Assembly: GCA_027600665.1 (NCBI GenBank) | Contig: JADGJL010000312.1 | Location: forward strand, 1-25,633 | DNA from: Irineochytrium annulatum | Lineage: Eukaryota > Chytridiomycota > Chytridiomycetes > Chytridiales > Chytridiaceae | DNA length: 25,633 nt | Reading direction: 5' to 3' | Part shown: piece by piece, positions 1 to 10,780 of the stretch | Position numbering within the stretch: position 1 is the stretch's first letter | Layout of the letters: the number at the start of each line of letters is the position of its first letter | Notes under the pieces: generated by a model | Seen by the model: only the letters and a program-made list of their open reading frames with translations | Databases searched by the model: none | What the model was told of the DNA's origin: nothing | Program-made: the position numbers and the translations under genes

Positions 1-3000
1 ACTCTGACTCAGCCCTCGCCGACGCCCTCAGCGTCCTCACGACCTCCTTGTGCCTCGGAGACTCCAACAGTTGCAACTTCATCGCCACGATCTGCCTCGT
101 CAGCTTATGCAAAATTGACCTCGGCAACACCGGCGGCGGTCCGCCATAGGGAAACACTAAACCAGGCCCGGAGATCGGCGGTGTAACAGTGATGTTTGCC
201 CCGCCCGCACCAGCCCTCTCGGACGACAATATCGACGTATGATCAGCCGTCGTCGTCGCCATCGAGTAAACACTCGCCCCCGATGACCAACCCGCCCTCG
301 ACCCCGTCGTCGATCCTCCATTTACACCCGACCCGGGACCGCCCGCACCACCCCCGGCCTTAACGAATCGGAATACCTTCTCATAGCAGCTGATAGCCTC
401 CCTATACGCGGACCGTATGGCAGGCGTCAGCACGCCCGTATAACCCTCATACGGCTTCATGACCAGCCTCGCGAGCTGCATGTAGCTCGCGACGCTGCGC
501 GCGTCGTGCTGTCCCAGCGCACGCTCCCGTAGCTTCCGACCCCTCTGCGCGTGGTCGATCGCCGCGTCGCTGTCCCCCCTCGCGTCGAGCGCCTCGGCCA
601 AGAGAGAGTGCACCTCCGCCACCATGACGTCCGAGCTCGCCAAGGACGTATGCACATGCAGCGCCTCCGTAAGCCTTGCTATGGCCTGATCCGTCTGCTT
701 CATCATCGACAGCAGGCACCCGGCGCGCGTGAGATACCCCGCAGTGACGGGGTGCGTCTTCCCCAGCGCCGAGAGTGCAATGGCGAGCGACTCGGAGTGG
801 TGTCCGAGGGCGGCGGACAGGCGGCGCGAGCGGAGGTGGACGTTCGCCATGCGGTCGTGGACCGCCATCATCATGGGCGTCTGCGGACCCCACTGCCACT
901 CGAGGGATGAGAGAGCAGCCTGGTGGAGGTTGATGATGGCCGGGTCGACCCTCTGGCCGGGCGGGCCGCCAGCGTTGGCGTTGTCGTCGGAGCCGGAGCC
1001 GGAGATTAGGGTGGCGGAGGAGGAGGCGGAGCTCAACGGAGCGGGGATAGAGGCCATGGCGTGCGCCTCTTCGGGCGAGATTTGAAGGGCGGCCATAGGG
1101 TTTGAAAGCACCGCTGGGTTGAACGATGGCGGTGCAAGGGGTTTTTGCTGAGGGGCCGGTGTTGGCGATTGCATGGCCTGGATGGTCTGGATGGCCCCGA
1201 GGGCCTCGATAAGCTGTGCTCGGGCCAAGGCGGCGGCGCACGTGTTCCTCGCCGCGGCGGATACGGCCGCAGCCGCGTGGCGACGGGCCTCCTCAAAGCG
1301 ACCAGACGCGTTATAGTGGGCGGCGACCTCAGTCAGACGGAGCGACGACGCCTCGGAAGGCGAAAGCTTTGCCTTCGGTCCTAGACCTCGGAAGTGGCGG
1401 GCAAGGAGGTAGGACTGGCGAATCTCCTCCGCCATCGTCCCGGCGGTGACGGCGGCCTGCTGCGACGGGTTGAACGCAGACATGCCGTGGGCGTGGTTTG
1501 TGATGCGGACGGTCGCGGGCGGGAGGTCGACATATAAGCCGTTCGGCTTCTTACGCTTAGCGGTGAAGCCGACGAGGCGGTTGCGTGGGCACGGATTGGC
1601 CGTGTTAAAGGCATAGTCGATTCCGTCGTCGAAGACAACACCGCACTATTTTTGAGGTTAATTACGCCATTTGTGTTGAAGTTAAAAACGTACCTGGTAT
1701 TGCATAGACAAGAAGATGGCAGCCCGATGAAGAGTCCTGAAGTAGTAGTAGTCCATTTCATAATCATACTTGATGCGTATTTCGGGTCGAATACGCTCCT
1801 CAAAGAACTGAACACGCACATAAGCTTAGGCCCCACACTGTAAAACACTACGCACCTTTTGCGACTTCTCCGCCGATCCCAAAGCCGTTGAGAACATGTT
1901 GGACGTCCAGTTCCTCGTCTCCTCGTCTATCTGGGTGGCGCCGACGGACTTGAAGTGAAGAATCAAACCCCTGAGCTTTGACCTGAAGATCGACTTGCAG
2001 GCCCTTGCCACCATCTCGACGCAAGCCAATTCCTGAATGTATGGGATCGTCGACAGCTTTGCGATTAAGCCTGAAAAGCAATCATAAGATAAAACAATTC
2101 GCTGAGCACGAAGGTGAAGCTCTGCAAACTCACCCAAATACCGAACATTAACCCCCGCCCTGTGCAACTCCGTCGCCACCGTGATCGAATCCACCGGCCG
2201 CACCTCCATCCCATCCAGCCTCCTCACCAGCGCGGGCACCCACTGCTCCCTCAAAAACCTCGCGGCCCTCGTCGCCTCCGCGTCGTTTAGGCTCCTCTCC
2301 CGTCGCCCACATCCCGACGCCACCGTGAACGCGTCCGAGCTTAACGGACCGGCTCCGACTTGCAGCGGCAGGCCAGGGAAGCCAGGGTAACCACTGGAGG
2401 AGGTGGTGTTGGGTGTGGTAGAGGATGCGGCCATCATGCGGAGAAGTTCAGGACGGAGTCGACGTGTTTCGCGCGGTTGATCATTGTCCGCCAGCGAAAC
2501 GGGCGGGCTGTCCGGCCGCGGCGGATGTGAGTGCGCGCCATTAGGCGACGTCGGCTGCACACTTCCCCTCTGCGGGCTCGAGCTCGGCGTTGACGCGTTA
2601 TCGGTTGGGTAAAAATCCATGGGGAGGATGCCGTGCAGGTTGACCGCATACGAGAGCCGGCGTCTGTCGTCGTGGTGTACTTGAACCTGGTGTCCAAGGT
2701 GGACGTTGACGCGGCGGTCCTCTCCGATCTGCACGCCGTGTGGCTTCAGGTTGAGGTGGTGGGCTGCTAGCGACATTTTTTCGGAGGCCTTCTCATTTGT
2801 CGTAGGAGGGTTGGATGAGAGGTCGAAGAGGGGTTTGGTCTACGAAAAGCAACAATTATTAGCACGTAAACTAAAATGCAGGTAGCGGTACCTTCTCATC
2901 AATACCCATGTCCGCGTATGCAACGACCCTGAACCCCTTGTAGTCAATCAGCACCATCAACGCAGTCTGAAGTCCGCTACCGGTCCTATTAAGCGCATCA

Positions 3001-4654
3001 ATGGACCTCAGCTCACTCGCCGCCTTCGCGTTTGCAAACTCGACTTCGTCCGACGTCGATCCCAAATAATCACACGCGAAATGCAAAATAATTCCGTCAA
3101 TAATTGTGGTCGGGATGGCCCCCGGCTCCTTACGCTGCGTCGCCGCAGCACCGGCCACCGTGCTCGACGACTTGAGGTGGTACTCGTCCACCATGTGGAT
3201 GGCGTGGTTGAGGGCTGCCTCCTCGAACGCGCCGATGATTTCGACGATCTGGACGTCCAGGCGCATGGCGGCCTCTTGACCGTCCGGGCGTTGGGAGAGG
3301 AGCTTTTGATATCGCTCGTTCCAGTTTTCTGCTAACGTAGGGGTTAAGTAAGATGGCACAGGTAATGCAGCAGTACCTGCACGGACGACTTGACGATCCG
3401 GATACATCGCCATGGGGGCCTTCCTCCTTCTCATGCTGTCCTCCCGCGGGTTGACGGGCGTCGCGCTGCTCCCCATCATCATCAGCTCGTGCGGCGTCAA
3501 GATCGGCTCCGAGCAGAAACTCTACATGGCACATATCAACCTACACGCCCAACTAACTCACAAGCGAAGAAAGTGACTCACAAGCGTCTCGAACGTGTTT
3601 CCTCCCACGCTCCTTCCGTCATCATGCTCCACCACGCTACAAGCCACACTCGAAGCGATGGAGGCCGTATCATCAAACGACGCCATGCTCCTCATGCTCC
3701 TCGCATCATCATCAATCGACCTCAAAGTGTTCGACCTCCTCATCCCGCCATATCCCATCCCTCCATTCATTCCACCGCCCTGCATCATATTCAACACGTT
3801 ACCGGCGGCACGGCCCATAGAACCCCCAAGCGTCATGCCGCGGTCCGGCAGTGTGGGAACCGGTCCGCCGTTAGAAAGCTGTTGTTGGCGAAGGACGTCC
3901 TGGGAGGTCGTAGAGCGGTGTTGGGGCGGGTTGCTGGACCGTAGCGTTTGGTTCTGGTGATTGCGGCGTGACGCGCGGCGGGCGGTGGCGTGCTGGAGCA
4001 GGAGCGTAAGCCAGTCCTCAGTGTCGTGGCGGCTTTGGCCGGCGAAGTGGAACTGCAGATTCGTTGCAGTACGAAGCGTTAGTAAGTTTTGCGCAGACGA
4101 TATCATGTGTGCAAAACGCGGTTCACCTTTCTATTCCTCGCGTAAACCGTAAACGGCGCTACGGGCTTTTTCCCAATGCCACCAACGCCCCCTCCAGCAT
4201 CCCCACCACCGCTCTCCACGCCCTCCTCCCCGACATCCACCTCGCACTCATCGAGCATGACCTCATGCTTCGCCGGCCTGCTCTGATCACACTGATCAAA
4301 GAGCCGTAGTACGGGCCTCATGTTCATCCCTCCGCCGCCACCAGGTACCGGCGGCCGCCCAGACGGCACGAGCATGATAACGACGTATTTCAGACGCCAT
4401 TGGGAGAGGAAACCCGATCCCGCGCGCTTGAGAATCCAGCCTTGCTTGACGATGCGAGGCGCGGATGCCGAGATGAGCGCGCTGCCGTTTGTGGCTGGCT
4501 GTTGTTGGACATCGGCGGGCGACGATAGGGGCGGCTGACCCGAGTTCTGCTGCGGCTGCTGCGGTAGACCGTGGCTAGGCGGAAGTTGTTGATTCTGGTT
4601 CTGATTCTGATTCTGATGCAGGAAGGACGTCGCCCTCCTGAATGGGGACAACAT
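1..4654 (-). CDS. CLU/TIF31-family protein with N-terminal PH domain (3' end beyond the left edge)
   Basis: Clustered-mitochondria (CLU/TIF31) family protein. The family is cytosolic, is linked to mitochondrial distribution and to translation of mRNAs for mitochondrial proteins, and was once called eIF3 p135. Exons on the minus strand: 4654-4127, 4052-3582, 3521-3377, 3331-2892, 2839-2134, 2070-1856, 1807-1694 and 1645 to the edge, giving 1421 codons. The introns are 45-74 nt and the first has a perfect TACTAAC branch site. Residues about 65-205 look like a PH domain (IVKQGWILKRAG, VLRLFDQ, LDECEVDV, then DTEDWLTLLLQ). CLU-domain signatures follow: WNERYQKLL, VLIDYKGFRVVAYAD, LNLKPHGV, VNLHGILPMDFYP, RLRPELLRMM, GVNVRYLG and MVARACKSIF. 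TPR-like helices lie at about 985-1270 (ALGKTHPVTAGYL, LAEALDARGDSDAAIDHA). I chose the ATG at 4654 (MLSPFRR) because the frame upstream has no other ATG before a stop near 4764. The terminal part of the protein is off the window. Family assignment is firm; exact starts and splice sites are inferred. Confidence 0.88.
4591..4617. repeat. Hexanucleotide repeat (GATTCT/GGTTCT) inside the CLU gene
   Basis: Tandem GATTCT-type hexamers on the plus strand encode the NQNQNQNQ run near the N terminus of the PH-CLU protein. The repeat is in frame, so changes in copy number would only lengthen or shorten a disordered Q/N stretch. Confidence 0.75.
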
Positions 4655-5043
4655 AATTTGGGCAATCGACGACGGCGGCCTGGGAGACGGAGACGGCACG
4701 GAGGACCCGGTTGGGGAGAGCTTCGAGGTCGGCGCTAATGTTGTGAATCTTGTTTTGAATCGTCAAATCCACTTTATGTCGCCTCCCCATCGCCAGCGGC
4801 TGACGCGGTCCCCCGCACGTCGTCGCGCCAGGATCTCCTTCGAGGCTCCGCGCGAACCGGCGGTCCGACGTGCTCCAATCCATGCGCCCGGCTCCGGTGC
4901 TTTAGGGATGCCAAAACCCGCATTTGGATTGAGGCGGAGGCGATGGGACCGGACCAACTCATGTGCGGCTTGCGCGGGATTGATTGATAGGCACTTCCTT
5001 TAGGCCCTTCCAGTCTTCATCTTTCAACCTCCTTCCAAGCATC
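4655..5043. promoter_or_regulatory. Divergent promoter region between the CLU gene and the 5044 gene
   Basis: These 389 bases separate two divergently transcribed genes and should hold both 5' leaders and promoters. I see no clear TATA box. The part next to the plus-strand gene is rich in T and C (around 4990-5040), as often seen just upstream of fungal start codons. Longer open frames here on the minus strand (for example from 4883) lack family similarity and are not needed to explain the CLU N terminus. Confidence 0.4.
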
Positions 5044-6062
5044 ATGGGCCGCATGCTCCAGACCGTGGACTCGTCCGACGATCTCCTGGACGACTACGAC
5101 TCCAACGGCCACGAAAAGGACTCCCAGACGCGCGTGAACAACGTCGAGCTCGCCATGGCCAAGATGTCCCCCGCAGGTACACATCCTTTCTCGCACTTTC
5201 TTCCCACACGGCTCTAAACGTGCAAGTACATATAACAGAGCTAAAATCACTACTTACGAAATTTTCCACCCGCATCTCCCTTCCGGCAAAGGAAGCAGTT
5301 TGCGAGATCCTCTGGCAGTCCTTAACACTGCGGGAGCGCATCATCTTTGACATGCCGAGCCCCTCCCACCATCGGCGCGGATGGGCCGAGAACGACATCG
5401 TGCGCGCGCTGGGCACGCCGCCGTCACCGTTGAGGAGTGATCCCGTTTTGGCGACAACGACGATGGGGGGTTGGGTGGGTGGACTGGGACCCGGTGGGAG
5501 GGCGTACCAGCCGCCGCCGCAGTTTGGTAGCGGGTTTGTGAACGTTAATAGTCCGACTCGATCGTCCGCTGGGACGTCGACGATGTTGGCGACAAGCGAT
5601 GGCGGAGTGGGTATGATGGGCGTCCGCGGCACCGGCATCTCCGCGGGCCGCGTCCGACGTCGCGAGGACGATATGGGTAATTCGCGGGAGCGCGACGTGG
5701 GGGACGACGACGACGATGACGATATGTCACGTCCTGCCGGCGGGTACAGGTTCCACGAGGCCGGGACTACGACGTACATGCCTACGCCGCCACGGGTGTG
5801 GTCGACGGGGTCCGGTCTGCCGAGCTTCAATAGCGCGAGGAGGGAGATGGTGGCTACGGGCACGGGAGGGGATGCTTCGTCCGCGCTTGGGGGTGACACG
5901 AGTTTGCCGAGCTTCGCGAGCGCGAGGAGGGAGATGACGGAGCGGATGTCTAGTCGCGAGATTGAGGATCAGATCTTTGACGTGCTGGTGCAGGCTATCG
6001 CGAGAGCGGAGAGGGGGGAGAGGATGGAGAGGGAGAGAGGTGCGGGAGGTGGTGGGTTTTAA
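5044..6062 (+). CDS. Unrecognised protein, 318 aa, acidic and low-complexity
   Basis: Two exons, 5044-5176 and 5239-6062, joined across a 62-nt intron. The junction restores a Glu codon, giving MAKMSPA followed by ELKSLLTKF. The ATG at 5044 is the first in frame. I do not recognise the family. Residues about 30-85 look folded and helical (NNVELAMAKMSPAELKSLL, ISLPAKEAVCEILWQSL). The rest is Gly/Ser/Arg-rich and probably disordered. It includes a run of seven Asp (near 5705-5722) and a duplicated LPSFxSARREM motif. The C terminus has a short helix (IEDQIFDVLVQAIARAERGERM). There is no signal peptide or membrane segment. The gene is divergent from CLU and convergent with SMC2. The consistent splice phase and the helical core support it as real. 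Confidence 0.72.
5818..5936 (+). repeat. 32-bp imperfect direct repeat encoding LPSFxSARREM
   Basis: Copies at 5818-5849 and 5905-5936 differ at only a few bases. Each encodes LPSF(N/A)SARREM. The 87-base offset is a multiple of three, so the duplication keeps frame. It may be a short linear binding motif present twice, but its function is unknown. Confidence 0.75.
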
Positions 6063-6325
6063 GATGACCCCAGTTTGTTGCGATGCCAGTTTACATTTGT
6101 ACGTTTCATGCCAGTTTGAGTACACTAATATACCAAGTTGCGCTGACAACTTAATTAATTGGATATGTGGCGATACAGTATTAATATTGCAGAAGTAATG
6201 TACATATGTATGCATTCACAGGCTGAAGACCCTTTTTGGCCGATAGTGCTTTACTTTTGTCAACCGCGCGCTACCGTCCTTTCTTTCCCTTCTGGGAAAA
6301 GCGCTGGAACAACATCAGACACCTT
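6063..6325. other. Convergent 3' spacer between the 5044 gene and SMC2
   Basis: This 263-bp spacer is shared by two genes that end facing each other. It is AT-richer than its flanks, with TTAATTAATTGG near 6150 and a near-palindromic AGTATTAATATT near 6177. These are plausible 3'-end-forming elements for both transcripts. No gene is evident. Confidence 0.4.
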
Positions 6326-9300
6326 TCACCGTGCGGAATTTACCTCCACGACGGAAACACCGTCCCTAAACTTGGCTCGAAACAAAACGTTTGCGTTCGA
6401 GTACATCCCGTCCTTCAGCGAAACCAGGATAAATTGGGAGCCCTTGAAGCGGTTTCGTAGCAGCTGGCCGATGTTCTGGGTATGAGACTCGTCCAAAGCA
6501 GAGTCGACCTCGTCCAGGATATACATTGGTGCGGGTTTAAACTGAAGCAGCGAGAGGATTAGCGAGAGAGCGACTAGTGACCTGCAGGCATCGTTAATAA
6601 AACAGATAAAAAGAAAAGAAATATACGGACCTTTGGCCTCCACTCAGCTCCGAGAGATTGTGTCTCCAAACACCACCTAAACATACACGCACTTCCAAAC
6701 CCTCCGAAATATCACGTCCCTCCATCGGGCACAGTTTGGCGGTGCTTGAAGGAAGTAGCTCGCCAAAGATAACGCCAAAATCACTTTATATCGTTATTGT
6801 CTCGACGGCTCTTGTTGATGGCTCTCACCTACTGACGCGCGTCCACGTCCGTTCGAGAGCATCCTTTTTATGTTGATCCAAGGAGGCGATCGTGTCTTCG
6901 ATCTTCTTCTTGTCCTTCTTAACGGTGGCGAGCATTTGTACCAGCGACACTTCTTTCTTCTCAACTCTGCAAGGAATGAGACACCAGCTTCTATGGGTAA
7001 TCTCACTTGTCGAATACTTCAAGCACGTTGCGATCCAGAGTGCGACCCAGCCTCTTATGTTTTTCCGAAAGCTGTGCACACAGTTTGCGGTGATCGTTGA
7101 TGTCAACCTTCGAGAAATCGTAGGGGCCGTTTGCTGCTCCGAAGAGGCTTGAACGCAATTAAGATAATAACATTGTTGACAAAACGTACTGCATTTGGTC
7201 GTGTATCCATACGTTATCTTTGTCTTTCAGAATGTCGCCTAACCGTTCCTGGCTACTTTGAGATTCCGCGACCATTTTTTCAATTTGAGCCTTGCTCTTG
7301 GAGGCGTCCGCAATTGCCTCCGCCGCTTGTTGTTTCTTCATCTTCACTTGCTGTTCCAGCATATTTATCTCACTGTCGGAAGAGGAAAACAGCTCCCTTT
7401 CCCGCCTTAGCGTGCTTTCGCATGCATCAAAACGATTCTGTCATGGTAAGCACGGCACGAAAGTATAAGAGACTTCACCTTCGACTCCGTCAAAGCAGTT
7501 TTTACCGTCACAATGTTCGCGTGAAGCCGTCCAATTGACTCGTTGAGTTCGACTTCTTGCTTTCGAAGGTTCGCAATCTCCTCTTCATTCTGTCCTGCAT
7601 AGGATTCAATAAAAAACAAATGTGGTCGCTTTTCTGTCACTTACGAATCTCTTCCTTCGCAAGCTCCACCTCCCGTTCCGATTTCGTTATGAGTGGTTTA
7701 TCAGACGCTATTTGCGCTTTTAGGGTCGCTATTTCATTCTTTTCGGATTAGAAGTGCCCTTAATTAGCGCGGTGTACCTCTATTGATTTGAGCTTTCCGT
7801 CCTTATCGTAAGCAAACTCCTTCATCTCCTTTGAAATGCTTTCGCACTTCGCCGTCAAGCTTTTTTCGAGGTCTGCGTTCTCTTTAATGACGACTTGCAG
7901 GGCTTCAATCTCAGCTCTAAGCTTCTCGACTTTTAAAATGCACTGCCCAGTATTAGCACGGTCTAAATGAAACAATCTTTACCATCGAGTTCTCATTCGA
8001 GGCGACTTGCTCTTCAAAGAGCTTACATTCATGCTCTTGAAGCTCCGTTTGCTCCTTAGCGGTTTTGACGTCGGCGATGACTTTCTGGCATTCCTTAAGG
8101 CGGCCGTGAACTTTCGCCAACTCCGCTTCAAGGTCGTTTATGAGGTTCGTGTGGTGGCGGTACTCCTCCAGCCTCAAAAGGAAAGACTGCGATGACGTTT
8201 TGGCGCCACCTGAGAGTGATCCAGCGGGATCGTAGATATCTCCGTCGAGCGTCACGCATCTTGTGCGAACGCTCTTGTCAAATGTCAAAAGCTTCGCAGT
8301 GGATTGATCTGGAGTATGATTTTAGAGTGTGTTGTATCATGCATCGACAAACCGTTGCAAATGAATGTGTGGCCGAAGACAAATGTCATTGCCGGAGTAA
8401 CATCGGGCGAGTACTCGATAAGGTCGAGAGCTAAGTTCGCGTTGTCTTTTCCAAGACTCTTGGCGGAGGCGATTCTCTGCAGCATGTTAAATGTACATAA
8501 CATCAAAGACTATACCTTTTCATCTAAAGGATGATAAGAAATCTTGTTTAACGGGATGAAGGTGACACGTTTCCGCAACTTCCCGTTTTCTAAAAGCAGC
8601 GTTGCCGTCATTTCCGACTCCACGACAACCTTAAATTACAACGGTCATTTAGTCGCGAGTACAGAAACAAAATATCGCATACATTGTACAACCGACCGCC
8701 GGCGCAAGTTTCCAAAGCCGTCGACGTATCCCCAAAGCTCTTTAAGATACTTATCAACTCTGCGACAAGGCCTTTCACACGCGACCGGTCAAAATTCCTC
8801 TCCGGGTCCTCATAGGAGAAGAAGTGGGAACCGATGTCACGCTCAATCATCTGAATTAACTTTCAAGCAAGTTACAACGACGAAAAGTGGGCATTATAGT
8901 GACTATTACATGTTGAGTCTCTGAAATCCTAGCGAGTATGGCGTTTTTCTCCGTTAAGCAGGACTGTTCCTTGACCAAGTAGCCATTAATATCCACAATC
9001 TTTGCCTGAAAAAATATTAGAATTACTTAAAAGTCGAGAGACTCACTTTTAACAACTCAATCGCCTCCTTCTTCTTCTGCAATTTCGCCATCAACGGCTC
9101 ATTCAGCTTGCGAGCTTTACGCTCCTGAGCGGTAAGCGCCTCGAGATCCTTTCGCGCGTGGGACACTTTCAATTTGGCCTGTTCACCCGCGGAAGACGCG
9201 GCAGCGATGTCTCGCTTCGTTGCTTTAATCAGAGTCAAAACGCAAAGCGCGCTCATTACTCAAAACCTTTGAGCTGGTCCATGTAACCATTTTCTTGCCC

Positions 9301-10780
9301 TTTGGAAGCCGACATGCCAGTTGATAGCGTCTGGAAAAGGTCCTCGAGATACTGTAGGCGCTTAACCTTCGCGAGATACTCTTCATTCCTCTGACTAAAC
9401 TCGGTGACCAACCGGTCATAGACGCTTTGGCAACCACCGCTGTTTTTCTGACACTGCATCCATAACTCAGCAATTTGTATCAGTTATAAAGGCAGCAAAC
9501 CTCTAGTCTGCCAGAAATCGCGTTGTCTCTCCGAGCCTCTTCCTCTTTCACGGACGATACCGCTAGATCATATTGAGCTTGCACTTTCCCCAACTCGCGA
9601 GATGACTCCTTAACGTCCTTCTCCAGCCTTTCAAACCCAGTGTTATTCTGCAAATATTAGCTACTGGGCATGTTGTTTGGAGATCGCTAACCTTCGCGCG
9701 ATCGGCTTTTAAGGCTTCTATGTGCTTCTCCATCCTTTCGATTTCCAGGGTCAACACCTTCGACTGGCGCTCCGACGCCTTCATTCGATCCCTTACTTCC
9801 TGCACATGCACCTCGTATGTCTCGGCCCTTCCCTACACGGTCACGTCAGCAACGCCGCTACAATTGGGGTCGAACCTTTAACTTGAAAACGTCATAGGCA
9901 AGAATGAATCGGGAGGTAGTCGAAAGCTCGGTATCCATTTTCTGGTACTCCAAAAAATGGCGTTTCTTTTCTCGTAGTTCGGCGAGCTTCGGGGTGATCT
10001 CGTTCTCTAAAATCTTAAACAAATACATCAGCCAAAATCTTCGCTAAGTGCAATACATCTGTAATTTCGGCGACTTTGGTGTCCTTTTTTGCCATGGTCT
10101 TTAGGGCCACCTCCTTCCGGTCCTCATACATCCTCGTTCCCGCCGCCTCCTCGATCATGGCCAGAATCTCCTCGGGCTTCATGTTGAGGACCTTCGTAAC
10201 GCGTCCTTGCATGATGAGGAAGTGCGGATTGTTCACATTCAGCTGGACCGAGTGGAATAGCTTTGTCACGTCTTGTTGTGTTTTTACGGCGCCATTGATC
10301 AGGTATTTGTTCCTTCCGCCGACGACGATCTATAGCAAGTAAAAAGCTAGAAATAATGACGGTTGTGGCCAAACCTGACGCGTTACGGTCAACTGCTTAT
10401 GGTTCTTCCAACCCGGCGGACTTTTCTCCTCGTCCTCGTTGTTAAAAACAATCGTAACGGTCGCCTTGTTAACGCCCGCCTGACCCCGCTTGTACACCAG
10501 ATCCGCCAAGTTCGTCGCCCGCACCTACGTTGTGGTAAGTTCCAGTGCCGCTTGCAAGGTATACCTGGGACAAGGTGGAGATTCCAAGCACGAAGCAAAT
10601 TGAATCCAAGATGTTCGATTTGCCGGATCCGTTAAGGCCCTAGGATCAAAGGTCAAGAAAGAATGTCGATCATCTTGATGAGCCTACTGTTATGGCGTTG
10701 AACTCCGGGTCCCAGCCGCTGATGACCGTCCGAGTCGCATACGATTTGAATCCGTCCAGGATGACCTCCTCGATGTACAT
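6326..10780 (-). CDS. SMC2: Condensin subunit SMC2 (structural maintenance of chromosomes protein 2)
   Basis: Core ATPase of condensin, which partners SMC4 to compact mitotic chromosomes. Twenty-two exons give 1175 aa, the usual SMC2 length: 10780-10688, 10639-10565, 10524-10375, 10329-10057, 10013-9876, 9832-9692, 9647-9501, 9453-9267, 9222-9047, 9005-8910, 8859-8683, 8629-8516, 8476-8353, 8308-7983, 7942-7778, 7738-7645, 7594-7479, 7437-7190, 7147-7007, 6966-6829, 6783-6631, 6581-6326. The start [14 protein letters not shown] is canonical. Walker A (GLNGSGKSN) is at residues 32-40. SMC2-specific blocks include [18 protein letters not shown] and [13 protein letters not shown]. The hinge is around residues 495-670 ([25 protein letters not shown]), flanked by coiled coils. 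The C-terminal head has the LSGGQ signature (1086-1090), Walker B YILDEVD (1111-1117), and [19 protein letters not shown]. No key residue is missing. Codon use is more A/T-rich than in neighbouring genes. Confidence 0.96.

Noticed and set aside
447..1241. 264-codon open frame on the minus strand
   Set aside because: Shadow of the TPR-encoding exon of the CLU gene: it is Arg/Pro/His-rich, begins at a non-homologous point, and the alternate frame gives clean TPR helices.
4575..4883. 102-codon minus-strand frame overlapping the CLU start
   Set aside because: In a different frame from the PH domain and without a splice route into it; it lies in the probable 5' leader.
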